Below, piece after piece: positions 27,293 through 36,292 of a stretch of 64,000 nt of DNA. The notes under the pieces are model-generated. The model was given only the letters and a program-made list of their open reading frames with translations, was not told the origin of the DNA and did no database searches. The first letter of the stretch is position 1. Each line of letters begins with the position of its first letter. The translations under genes were made by a program, and so were the position numbers. This stretch comes from Gloeocapsopsis sp. IPPAS B-1203 (GTDB lineage Bacteria; Cyanobacteriota; Cyanobacteriia; Cyanobacteriales; Chroococcidiopsidaceae). The stretch covers positions 1-64,000 of the forward strand of contig NZ_PEIG01000011.1 in NCBI RefSeq assembly GCF_002749975.1, given 5' to 3'.

Positions 27293-29830
27293 TCAGATGT
27301 TTTGTTGACGTTGGTATAAAGACCAGTACAAGCCTTTTTTCTGCATCAATTCAGTATGTGTTCCTTGTTCCATTAAAACGCCTTTTTCCAACACCAAGAT
27401 CAAATCAGCTTTTTTAAGCGGTTCAAAGCGGTGAGCAATCATAAAGATCGTCCGGTTTTTTGCCAAACTTTGAATATTGTGTAAAACTTGCTGTTCAGTT
27501 TCACTATCTAGCGCAGTAGTCGCTTCATCTAAAATCATCAGTGGGGCTTGCGATAAAAATAACCGTGCTAAAGCAATTCGTTGGCGTTGTCCTCCAGAGA
27601 GTCCTGTACCGCGTTCGCCAATGGAAGTTTCGTATCCTTGTGATAGTTCACTGACAAAATCGTGTGCAACTGCCATCCGTGCTGCTTTGACGACTTCTTC
27701 CGCAGTAATATCAGGATTCCCTAAAGTAATATTCTCCAAAATCGTTCCGTTAAACAAAAAGTCTTCTTGGAGAACGACACTAATTTGTTGACGTAAAGAA
27801 GCAATATCGGCACTTTTGATATCAAAGCCATCAATGAGGATGCGACCAGATTCAGGAAGATACAGTCGCTGTAATAATTTAGAAAGTGTACTTTTGCCTG
27901 AACCACTGCGCCCGACAATACCAACAAACATTCCTGGCTGGACATGAAATGAAATCCCGCGCAAAATTGGTTCTTGATTAGGGCGGTAACGGAAAAATAC
28001 CTGGTCAAAAGTGACTTGCCCTTGCAGCGCTGGTAAGACTAAGCCAGAACCTGGTTCAGCTTCTGGGGCGACATTCAAAACATCTCCCAAGCGATCCACT
28101 GAAAGCAAAACTTGCTGTAAATTTTGCCACAGTTGCACCAAGCGCAATAACGGACCTGTGACTCTGGCAGATAGCATCTGAAATGCGACTAATTGACCTA
28201 CAGTAAGTTGCTGATTTATGGCTAATTTTGCCCCAAACCACAGAATGAGGAGGTAAGAAAAACTTGTGAGGAAAGTTCCAATATTACTGGTAATTTTGGA
28301 AGCAGTTGAGGCTTTGAAGTTAGTCCGAATATAACGGGCAAAAAGTCCTTCCCAACGTTCGCGAGAAGTTCGTTCTGCGCCATGTGCTTTTACTGAATGA
28401 ATTCCTGTAATCGTTTCGACTAAAAAAGATTGGCTATCAGCACTTTGGTTGAAGGCTTCATCAAGCCACTTCCGTAAAAGTGGAGTAGATAGTAAGATCA
28501 ATAAAGCAAACAGCGGAATCACTGCCAGTGCTACCCAGGTGAGGGGAACGCTGTAGTAAAACATCAGTGCCAAGTACATTACTACAAATAAGCTATCAAG
28601 AATCACTGTTAAAGTTGTACCAGTGAGAAACTCGCGAATATTTTGTAATTCTTGCACTCGTGCTGCGGTATCTCCCACGCGTCGCGACTCAAAATACGCT
28701 AGTGGTAAGCGCATCAAATGACGAAAGACTTGAGCTGATAAACTTAAATCCAGTCTGCGTGCGGTGTGAGTAAAAATAAAAATCCGCAAAATACCTAGAA
28801 TTGCCTCAAATAGTGCGATCGCTAATAGGGCGATCGCCATCACATCTAAGGTAGATAGACTTTCTTGCACCAAAACTTTATCAATAATCACCTGAGTGAT
28901 GACTGGGGTGGCTAAGCCAAATAGTTGTAGTGTAAATGAAGCTAAAAGGACTTCTCCTAATAACTTGCGATAGCGCCACACTGCAGGCAAAAACCAACTC
29001 AGGTTGAACTTATCGCGTTTTTGAATCAGTTCAATTTGCCAGAGTTGTCCATTCCATGAAGTTTCTACTATTTCTCGTGGAATGCTTTCACACGTTTGAT
29101 TAGGATTAAGTGGATTAGCAACGATCAGGCGATCGCCTTTAATGCCATAAACTACAACCCATGACTCTTGTTGCCAATGCAACAGTGTGGGAAAAGATAG
29201 TTTGCGTAAGTCACTCCAACTGACTTGAATTTTTTGTAATTGTAGTCCTACTTTTTCTGCTGCTTCAGCAACATATTTAGGGCTTTGTCCTCGTACTTGT
29301 CGTTGTACCCATTCCAACTGTGCAGGGTTTTGCAGGTGTCGTGTCACCATTGTTAAACAAGCAGCAGCAGTATTTAAACTCGAAATGAAAGGATAACCTA
29401 ATATTGGTTGTGGCTGAGGTTCTTGTTGAGGTTGATAGCGCGATCGCTCTTCTGCCCAAAATTGCTGTACCTGTGGAGATGAAACTGTCGTCCAGAAATC
29501 TGCCTTCCAGTGTAATACAACAACATCTCGACTTGATGCTCTCGCTTTCCATACTCCTGAAAGTTCTAATAAATCACCTACCCAGTCTCCTCGTTGCAGA
29601 ATCACCGACTCTCCATGTTCGGGAACTAGGCGCACCTTGCCAGAAAGAATTAGAATTTGACTTCCAGAGCCTCTAGTGTTGTTTTCGCCATCAGTAGACC
29701 ATATAATCTCACCAAGAATGTAACTACGCGTTTCGGCTTGGTGTTGAAACTGAACCTGTTCTTCAGAGCTTAAACACGATAAGGGAGCTTTATCCCACAT
29801 CAAGTTTTTAATCTCATCTGTCGTAATCAT
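27293..29830 (-). CDS. Type I secretion ABC exporter with cNMP-binding and inactive C39-like domains
   Basis: 845 residues. The N-terminal ~130 form a cyclic-nucleotide-binding-type domain (GEIIWSTDGE, ILILSGKVRLVPEHGESVILQRGDWVG). Residues about 145-265 are a peptidase C39-like domain whose catalytic Cys position is Thr154 (NTAAACLTMV) and whose His position is Ser223 (LHWQQESWVVV), so it should dock substrates without cleaving, as in HlyB. A six-helix ABC membrane domain follows (about 280-560). The ATPase has GRSGSGKST, LSGGQRQR and LMILDEATTALD. Likely exports leaderless large proteins; the neighbouring modular proteins are the obvious candidates (inference). Membrane-fusion and outer-membrane partners are absent here. 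Confidence 0.93.
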   Translation of the reverse strand: MITTDEIKNLMWDKAPLSCLSSEEQVQFQHQAETRSYILGEIIWSTDGENNTRGSGSQILILSGKVRLVPEHGESVILQRGDWVGDLLELSGVWKARASSRDVVVLHWKADFWTTVSSPQVQQFWAEERSRYQPQQEPQPQPILGYPFISSLNTAAACLTMVTRHLQNPAQLEWVQRQVRGQSPKYVAEAAEKVGLQLQKIQVSWSDLRKLSFPTLLHWQQESWVVVYGIKGDRLIVANPLNPNQTCESIPREIVETSWNGQLWQIELIQKRDKFNLSWFLPAVWRYRKLLGEVLLASFTLQLFGLATPVITQVIIDKVLVQESLSTLDVMAIALLAIALFEAILGILRIFIFTHTARRLDLSLSAQVFRHLMRLPLAYFESRRVGDTAARVQELQNIREFLTGTTLTVILDSLFVVMYLALMFYYSVPLTWVALAVIPLFALLILLSTPLLRKWLDEAFNQSADSQSFLVETITGIHSVKAHGAERTSRERWEGLFARYIRTNFKASTASKITSNIGTFLTSFSYLLILWFGAKLAINQQLTVGQLVAFQMLSARVTGPLLRLVQLWQNLQQVLLSVDRLGDVLNVAPEAEPGSGLVLPALQGQVTFDQVFFRYRPNQEPILRGISFHVQPGMFVGIVGRSGSGKSTLSKLLQRLYLPESGRILIDGFDIKSADIASLRQQISVVLQEDFLFNGTILENITLGNPDITAEEVVKAARMAVAHDFVSELSQGYETSIGERGTGLSGGQRQRIALARLFLSQAPLMILDEATTALDSETEQQVLHNIQSLAKNRTIFMIAHRFEPLKKADLILVLEKGVLMEQGTHTELMQKKGLYWSLYQRQQNI

Positions 29831-30080
29831 AGAAACCTCACGAGAGCTTGCGAACCCTCCGATCTCAGTCGAGAAAGGACACTTTGATACAATTAACTTT
29901 GGCAGACTATATTGAACAGATTATGGAGCTACTGAATCACAAGTCTTTGCTTTTTAAATGAATTCCAACTCTGACGGCAAATCAATTATTCATATTTTTT
30001 AACTGAATTTACAAATTATTTTTAGCTATTAAAAACACTGCAAAATACATATACAAAGTATTACTTTTGCTGTATTCTCA

Positions 30081-30839
30081 TTATGAATTCACTTGAAGCT
30101 TAATATTAAGCTTTTGCATCTTTTCACCTAGCCATTGCTCAAAAAGCTGGTTTTCTAGTTCTTGCTTAACTGCTCCTTCTAAAGTAGCAGGAATAAATTG
30201 CTCTACTCGGAATAAACAATACCAGTCATCAATTTCTATTGGACCGACAACTTCGCCAGGATTCACTAATTCAATTAAAGCCCGCAGTGCATCAGGTAAT
30301 TGACCCCGACTAATCGGTCCCATCATACCATTAACAATGCGATCGTCAGTGACTGAGTATTCTTGAGCAAGCTGCTCAAACCTAGCCCCTTCTAAAATTT
30401 GGCTTTTTAACTCTTCTGCTAACTCTTGCTCCTTTACCACAATTCGAGAAAGCACTACACGATCCAAAAAAATCTTTTGCTCAATAAAATACTCTTGAAT
30501 TTTTGATTCGGTAATATTATTTCTCAATTTTTCTAACTTGAAGTTAAACACAACTTGTTGGTGGAATGTTGGATAATCTAAACCATTGTTGATTAACCAC
30601 TCTTGAAAATTGTTTGGGTCTGTTAGTTGTTGCTGTAAGCGAAAATCAATTATTGCTTGCTCGATAACTCCAGGATTAATTTCAAGGTCTTTTCGTGTTT
30701 GTAATTCTGTTTCTAAAATTCTTTGTTTAAGAATTTCTATAATGAAAGGTTGAAGTTTTCCAGATGTTTGCAGATATTTAAGTGCTTGTGAAAGATTGAT
30801 TGGTTGTTCGTCAACTATTAAAAATGATGTAGATTCCAT
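30081..30839 (-). CDS. Parvulin-type peptidyl-prolyl isomerase (SurA/PpiC-like)
   Basis: 252 residues with no signal peptide. The helical N-terminal portion is SurA-N-like (residues about 10-120), followed by a PPIC rotamase domain (residues about 130-230: ILEGARFEQLAQEYSVTDD, MGPISRGQLPDALRALI, GPIEIDDWYCLFRVE). Cytoplasmic SurA-like proteins of this sort are often found beside cyanobacterial type I exporters with C39-like domains and may help keep long substrates export-competent; that role is inference. It is transcribed in the same direction as the exporter, about 250 bases upstream of it, and probably forms a unit with it. Confidence 0.88.
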   Translation of the reverse strand: MESTSFLIVDEQPINLSQALKYLQTSGKLQPFIIEILKQRILETELQTRKDLEINPGVIEQAIIDFRLQQQLTDPNNFQEWLINNGLDYPTFHQQVVFNFKLEKLRNNITESKIQEYFIEQKIFLDRVVLSRIVVKEQELAEELKSQILEGARFEQLAQEYSVTDDRIVNGMMGPISRGQLPDALRALIELVNPGEVVGPIEIDDWYCLFRVEQFIPATLEGAVKQELENQLFEQWLGEKMQKLNIKLQVNS

Positions 30840-31770
30840 GTTTTGCTTGTATTAAATAGCGTCTCAATATTTTCTGTATAGGGTTGAGTTATTACTCTTA
30901 GTAAAATGGAGAAAATAGCATAAACTATGTGCTTTTGTGTATATTAATCTAGTTTCTCATACATATAGAGTTGTCTCTAATTTTTGAAATAAATTTTACA
31001 TTGTTATCAATAGACTGAATCTTTCCTCATTTTGTTGCTGTTTACTTTATATGTACTTGAGTTATATGTGTACCCGTCTTGTTAATAGAATTCAGTGTAA
31101 CAATGAATTTATTAGGATCATGAAGATTTTATTGCTAAGTAACCTATTCAAGCATCGCTAAAAAGTTACAGATATTCAGATAAAGATCCCAAAGTATATT
31201 TTATAACTTAGCTATTTAAATAGGGTAGGTAAATATAAATTTTTTAAGAACATTCATTGGTTTATGTGAAGCAAGTAGTTGCGTGTAGTAGATAAAGGAG
31301 GCGTAATTGCTTGAGTACATTAACACCACCTAGCAAGTTACCTTCGATTGTCCTTATTAATCTAAGTATAATTACTGAAGTTATATTACTTTTATTACTC
31401 GTCTGTATTACCCAAATGAGAAACCTGATAGAATCCACCCTCTGCTAAACTCGTCATATTTACTTCTATTTACTATATAAAATCGACTCTAATATAAGAA
31501 GAATTCATTACTTGTTGAGCAATGATTATTTTTTCACATCAATCTTGTTCGCGAATATAGCAAGACGAGTATTGTATCATTAAGAACTACCCAAAGTTAA
31601 AAGCTAGAATAAGCAGTATTTGCTATTGACCAATGACAAGTTTATATAACTCTAATAGTAACCTGCAATTTACTCTTGCCAAAATACCATTAACCAGGCA
31701 TTTTGAAGTATATCAAATGTAAAAAACAAGAATATAAAAGTAGATTCATAAGTTCGTAGGTATTATACAG
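30840..31770. other. Long AT-rich intergenic region
   Basis: 931 bases between the PPIase and the membrane glycosyltransferase genes. It contains one candidate small ORF (31311-31448) with a strong ribosome site. Otherwise it is very AT-rich with no recognised RNA, repeat or hairpin. Confidence 0.5.
31311..31448 (+). CDS. Candidate small membrane protein (45 aa, TTG start)
   Basis: An exceptionally good ribosome site, AAAGGAGG at 31294-31301, stands 9 bases before TTG 31311. The frame gives a 45-residue protein with a polar start (MSTLTPPSK) and a single hydrophobic helix (about residues 12-34, IVLINLSIITEVILLLLLV). No family is recognised. It could be a genuine small membrane protein, a leader peptide, or the remains of a longer gene. 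It does not match any small photosystem, cytochrome b6f or NDH subunit I know. Confidence 0.35.
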   Translation: MSTLTPPSKLPSIVLINLSIITEVILLLLLVCITQMRNLIESTLC

Positions 31771-33543
31771 CTACAAACAGTAGTAAATCCGATACTTGTA
31801 GCCATTCATTTTATCTCTCGTTTTAGGATCAATGTGACAGCCTTCTATTTTAGGTTCTGCTGTGGGGAAAAAATTAATAACCCATAAAGTCAGAGGTTTT
31901 GGTAGCTGTGCTATGTTTTTTTTTAAAGTGTTGATAGGTTGAGAATTAGAGTCTAAGTGTGCTAAAAGAAAGGAAGGAAGATGTTCAGAAGATTTGTGAG
32001 TCAGACGGTAACGATGTTTAAGCTCTAGTGCTAATCCCATCATTTCACCAATTTGCTCATGGGTAAAGTAGGTTGTTACAATCAGAGTAGAAGGCTGCGA
32101 TATTTCATTGATAATTGGTGCTAATAAATCGGGGCGATCTGGTTTCTGGTAGGCAAAGTTAGATATAACAGTAAGACTACCTAACAAACCTAAAAATAAA
32201 AGTAAAATAACAGGTGTTTTACCTTTAAGATTTAAAGAATAAACTAATTTCTTTTGACGAGTTCTCTCGACTGATGCCTGAAAATCTAAATAGTCATAAG
32301 CGTTCCAAGAAGTAGCCAGTGCTACTGCCGTTAAAAGTAGTACTGTAGGAAAGTAAAAAAATTGATAACGAGCTGCAATTGTTAAGTCAGCATTAAAGCC
32401 AAAAGTAATAGTAAATAAAAGTGCGATCGCTACCCAAAGATATCTGAGTAAAACTTGAAATTCTAACTGTATTTTGGGATTTTTGTTCTGAAGTTTTATT
32501 CCTTTTATAATAATAGGTATTAGCCAAACAGTAAATCCAATTAGTATACTACCGGATAACAGCATCAGCTGTACATTAACACCTTCAATAGGTAATAAAA
32601 CGAACATAGTAATAAGCCAGGCTATAAATTGTGAAAGGCTTTTGAGTAAGTTTAAAGAATTATCATCAAAAATCCATTGTGTCACTTTGTTCTCAGGCAC
32701 ACTCCGCCATATTGGGAGCCAAACCACGCTGGTTATAAAAGCACTTATCACTACAGCATAAATGCGATACCAATATACTAACTGGTTTCTCAATGGCAAT
32801 CGAGAGTATTTATTTTCAGTTTTGAATTGTAGCCATTTATAAATATCTGTAAGCCAAAAACTAATAAGAACAAGTACTACAGCAATTATATTGAAAATGA
32901 AAAAATAGTGAATAGCAATTCCCAAAGCATTAATAAAAATCCAAAAGAATGCTAGACCAATAGATAAATATTTGTAGTTTTGAACGTTACGAATAGCTAT
33001 AACTAAACAACATAAAGATGTAATAACAAGTAAGATGGCTAAGGTGTAGTGTCGGGCTTCTTGTGCTTGATAAATACCGTAAGGTGAAACTGCCATCATA
33101 GCAGCTACAATCTGTGCTACTAGTAGCGAACGAAAGGCTGCATAAGCTAAGCCAAATATTGCTACAATCGCTGCAACTCCAAAAAGCGCACTGAGCGATC
33201 GTGCTGCCCAAAATGAAGCTAAACCATCCACAGTAGGAAATAATTTCATCCACAGATGTGTCAGGACGAAATATATTGGTGGGTGAGTACTCTCTGTCAT
33301 CAAATGCTGAATTACATCACTAATGCCAGCATCAGGATTAGGTTGTAGTGGTTGTAACAGAGTTTCTAAGCGAATGATTTTGTCAATTGGTACTGTGCGA
33401 AAACTATTTCCCAGACTAAAAACTACAGTCGCAAATTCATCATTCCAAGGAGGTTTTGCTGCTAGGTTAGCAAAGCGCAAAACACTACCAATGGCTATCC
33501 ATATTAAGAGAGTTAATACGTGTAATCTTGGATGAGGTTGCAT
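31771..33543 (-). CDS. GT39/ArnT-like membrane glycosyltransferase
   Basis: About 590 residues from ATG 33543 (a TTG just upstream would add one residue). Roughly ten or more hydrophobic segments span residues 10-480. The first loop has the acidic PWNDEFATV motif and, further on, THPPIYFVLTHLWMKLF, both typical of the PMT/ArnT superfamily that transfers sugars from polyprenyl-phosphate carriers. The C-terminal ~110 residues are soluble, probably periplasmic (TLIVTTYFTHEQIGEM). The acceptor cannot be inferred; cell-surface glycan or lipid decoration is likely. It stands alone, flanked by long spacers. Confidence 0.82.
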   Translation of the reverse strand: MQPHPRLHVLTLLIWIAIGSVLRFANLAAKPPWNDEFATVVFSLGNSFRTVPIDKIIRLETLLQPLQPNPDAGISDVIQHLMTESTHPPIYFVLTHLWMKLFPTVDGLASFWAARSLSALFGVAAIVAIFGLAYAAFRSLLVAQIVAAMMAVSPYGIYQAQEARHYTLAILLVITSLCCLVIAIRNVQNYKYLSIGLAFFWIFINALGIAIHYFFIFNIIAVVLVLISFWLTDIYKWLQFKTENKYSRLPLRNQLVYWYRIYAVVISAFITSVVWLPIWRSVPENKVTQWIFDDNSLNLLKSLSQFIAWLITMFVLLPIEGVNVQLMLLSGSILIGFTVWLIPIIIKGIKLQNKNPKIQLEFQVLLRYLWVAIALLFTITFGFNADLTIAARYQFFYFPTVLLLTAVALATSWNAYDYLDFQASVERTRQKKLVYSLNLKGKTPVILLLFLGLLGSLTVISNFAYQKPDRPDLLAPIINEISQPSTLIVTTYFTHEQIGEMMGLALELKHRYRLTHKSSEHLPSFLLAHLDSNSQPINTLKKNIAQLPKPLTLWVINFFPTAEPKIEGCHIDPKTRDKMNGYKYRIYYCL

Positions 33544-33783
33544 CAAAATTCAACTATTGAGGTAATTTCAATCCAAAAATATTGATTCTTTAGGTTTGTT
33601 GAGAGATTTTTTTCACTATTGCTGATATCTGTCAACTAAGTACATATCAATAGAATTGTTGAATGAAAGTATTCAGGAGTAATAATACAGCAAACTTCTT
33701 GCAATTGGTAATAGGATTGCAGTTAACTCGCTTGCGATCAAGTACAATACATATCCTACTCATCTTGAATGTGTTTAACCTAC

Positions 33784-34911
33784 TTAACTCAGCATTCCTA
33801 ATAATTCTAGAGCTTTGACAACAGCAGCAGTACGTGTTTGAACTTCTAGCTTTTCATAAATATGCTCAAAGTGTTTTTCAATAGTTTTATCACTGCGACT
33901 GAGAATTGAAGCAATTTCTTTTGTACTTTTATCTTTTGTTGCCCAGAACAAAACTTCTGCTTCGCGCTTCGTTAGTCCGATTGTAGTCAACAACTGTGGA
34001 GAAAAAGAACTAAGTCGCTGTTCTTCCAGCAATAGGATGTATTGTTGATGTTGGCGATCGCACATTAGGCGGATCATTAAGCGGTTATTTTCTTGTTCGA
34101 TCTGCAATGACAGGCAAGGCAAAGTAAGATCTTCATTACCAGCTATCAAAGATAATTGGTAGTTTACCCATCTCTGCAACGTTTCTGGTAAAGAATTCTT
34201 CTGGTGTGTAAGTTGAAAGTATTGTGTTAGCAACTCCCAAGCACGTTGTGTCTTCAATTGAATTTTTCCGTCACTCGCTAGAATAATGACACCCAATTGT
34301 TCCATCGTGTGGTTCAATCGGATTGACTCTTGCTGAATTTTAGTAAGTGTTTGAGCATTGAGATATGCCTGAAAAAGGTGAGGGCGTAATAAGTTGAGAA
34401 CAAAGCGATCGCGTTCAGAAAAACTGCGTTCAGGACGCGATAGGGCAATTACAATATCATCTGTATTTTTTTTACGCAGAGCATTATTAACTTCAGATGA
34501 AACTGGCAGAACTAAACTCATTTGGTCTTCCATACCAATTTGATGCATCATTCCTTGATACAACCCTTCTAAACGATGCAATTGCTGTTCGCTAATAAAA
34601 TCTGAAATTTTATGCGCTTTACCATCGTTAGTTGCTATGTAATAACGCGCAAATGGATGTTCAAGAAAACGGCTGTGGGCAATCTGATCTGCTTCTTGAG
34701 AAGTAATCGCAGGGCGATGCGACATTGCGCTTAATGTAGTTAAAACTTTGTGTTGGTGAAAATTTGTTGGACACCAATTGAGAAAATCAGAGGAAACTAC
34801 AGTAGATAAGGCTAAAAGCGCACGCGTTGGAAATGCTTCAAGATTGCAAGCACAGTAAAGTTCTTGAAGACACTTAAGAATACCTCGCAGATCTTGCTGT
34901 GTTAATGCCAT
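33784..34911 (-). CDS. LuxR-family transcriptional regulator
   Basis: 375 residues. The first ~300 residues resemble a GAF/PAS-like sensing region but show no receiver motif, so this is not a phospho-receiver regulator. The C-terminal ~65 residues are a LuxR/GerE helix-turn-helix: LTKREAEVLFWATKDKSTKE, IASILSRSDKTIEKHFEHIY, then KLEVQTRTAAVVKALEL. It is divergent from the secreted-protein gene at 35205 with about 290 bases between starts, so it may control that gene or itself. Signal unknown. Confidence 0.88.
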   Translation of the reverse strand: MALTQQDLRGILKCLQELYCACNLEAFPTRALLALSTVVSSDFLNWCPTNFHQHKVLTTLSAMSHRPAITSQEADQIAHSRFLEHPFARYYIATNDGKAHKISDFISEQQLHRLEGLYQGMMHQIGMEDQMSLVLPVSSEVNNALRKKNTDDIVIALSRPERSFSERDRFVLNLLRPHLFQAYLNAQTLTKIQQESIRLNHTMEQLGVIILASDGKIQLKTQRAWELLTQYFQLTHQKNSLPETLQRWVNYQLSLIAGNEDLTLPCLSLQIEQENNRLMIRLMCDRQHQQYILLLEEQRLSSFSPQLLTTIGLTKREAEVLFWATKDKSTKEIASILSRSDKTIEKHFEHIYEKLEVQTRTAAVVKALELLGMLS

Positions 34912-35204
34912 TTTTCCCCTCCTGAGTGGCTAAAGAATAGCTTCACTAAGTAAGGAGATATTTCCGAATTTATGTATCAGTTTCTTAATAATTTAGTACG
35001 GGAATTTCCTGATTGGATTCTATTTTTTACTTTGTTATGACATTAATAAATCTCTTACCTAAAGTAGGTGTTTATAACTAAAATGCATATTTTCCCAAAT
35101 TGGTAATCAGGAGTTGAGTTTTTGAGATCGCCTGTTGTGTTCCATTACCGCCAGAGTATCTTCATGCAAACATACTCGATTGATTTAATAAACGGAGATA
35201 TCTT

Positions 35205-35753
35205 ATGTTGAACTTAAAACGTTTAATTGCTCTAACAACATTCGGACTACTTGTTTTACCTAGCAATGCTATGGCTAACACTCCCGACGTTCGCGCTACG
35301 ACGATCCTTGCTATTAATTGTGCTGAAACCCCTCTAGGACCGATAGCAACAGCAGAAAATAGGCTGCGCGTGTCAGGTCCTGCCTATGCCTTTAGATCTT
35401 CTAGTACAGGAGTAGCAAACTTAAACTGCCATTTACCGATCAACAACAGAACGGTATTTAATAACTTGAACAATAACAGTATCAGCGCGTACAGAGTGTA
35501 CTATCAAGACCCCGATGGCGCAGGGACTGCTGCCGAAATTAGGACGGAACTCCGTTATATTACTACAAATGGGAACGTGGTTACAGTGTGTCCAGCATCG
35601 AGTTCCAACACTTCTAACGCAACCTTATTCACAACGAGGGTCGTTCCCTGCAATCATCAGCTCGGTGCGAATAGATTATACTACTTTCAAGTAACCATGT
35701 CTCGGTCTAACACGAACCAAACACCTTTTTTCATCGGCATTGACTTTCCCTAA
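35205..35753 (+). CDS. Secreted protein of unknown function
   Basis: 182 residues with a clear Sec signal peptide (MLNLKRLIALTTFGLLVLP, probable cleavage after AMA at residue 24). The mature protein is beta-rich, Asn/Thr/Ser-rich and has four cysteines, which would suit two disulfides in the periplasm or outside the cell. I see no known domain. ATG 35205 has ACGGAGA upstream. It is divergent from the LuxR-type regulator and convergent with a DUF6464-like gene; a small palindromic element lies just downstream. Confidence 0.75.
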   Translation: MLNLKRLIALTTFGLLVLPSNAMANTPDVRATTILAINCAETPLGPIATAENRLRVSGPAYAFRSSSTGVANLNCHLPINNRTVFNNLNNNSISAYRVYYQDPDGAGTAAEIRTELRYITTNGNVVTVCPASSSNTSNATLFTTRVVPCNHQLGANRLYYFQVTMSRSNTNQTPFFIGIDFP

Positions 35754-35863
35754 AGATAGCATTAGACAACTTGCATAGAATGCGAGTGCTCAACAAACGA
35801 AGTCAAGATAGTGCGTGAAATTACTAGTAGACTTATATCTTAAGTATGCAAAAGCACGCTTTG

Positions 35864-35912
35864 TTTCGGTAGCCCCGACTTCAGTCGGAAGGCGTCTGTG
35901 ATTCACGCTTTT
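35864..35912. repeat. Dispersed palindromic element related to IS200/IS605-type ends
   Basis: Contains TAGCCCCGACTTCAGTCGG (hairpin CCGACT-TC-AGTCGG), then GCGTCTGTGATTCACG, within outer arms GCAAAAGCACGC / GCGTGAATCA...; the same words occur in reverse orientation in the insertion at 50949-51114. Its right end supplies the stop codon of the converging gene at 35903 and may act as terminator for the secreted-protein gene. Confidence 0.6.
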
Positions 35913-36268
35913 TGCTCATAGTGGCGACATCCCTGACAAGGACCTTCAGGATTGACTGCGCAGCGAATATAGCGAGATCTCGCATTAAATCTACAACTAA
36001 TATCACCAATAAGATATCCTACTCCCTCTAGGTAATAGCTATCTGGAGGCAAGGAAATGGGCGATCGCCTAGCCCTCACCCTTGTTGGCATCATCATTGC
36101 CCGTCTCAACTCGGCTTGCATTCTTTTTTGAGTACGACGGACGATCAATACTGAAAGCAGGGGCGGAATAAAACCTAAAGCAATGATCCAGAGTAACGCT
36201 AACACTTTGTACCTCGAAAACGCTCTCCAAATTCTATTTTGGTTGCTCCGTAAGGTAATGCACAACAC
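35903..36268 (-). CDS. DUF6464-like small membrane protein
   Basis: 121 residues. One hydrophobic N-terminal helix (about 22-44, VLALLWIIALGFIPPLLSVL) is followed by a basic linker and a Cys-containing C-terminal domain: YYLEGVGYLIGDISCRFNAR, then RYIRCAVNPEGPCQGCRHYE. Four Cys in a C-x-C-like arrangement with a final CRHYE suggests metal binding. I recall this pattern in the cyanobacterial DUF6464 family, function unknown. The last two codons and the stop lie in a dispersed palindromic element, so the native C-terminus may have been changed. Confidence 0.65.
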   Translation of the reverse strand: MLCITLRSNQNRIWRAFSRYKVLALLWIIALGFIPPLLSVLIVRRTQKRMQAELRRAMMMPTRVRARRSPISLPPDSYYLEGVGYLIGDISCRFNARSRYIRCAVNPEGPCQGCRHYEQKA

Positions 36269-36292
36269 ATTTCTTATTGTGCAGGTACAAGC

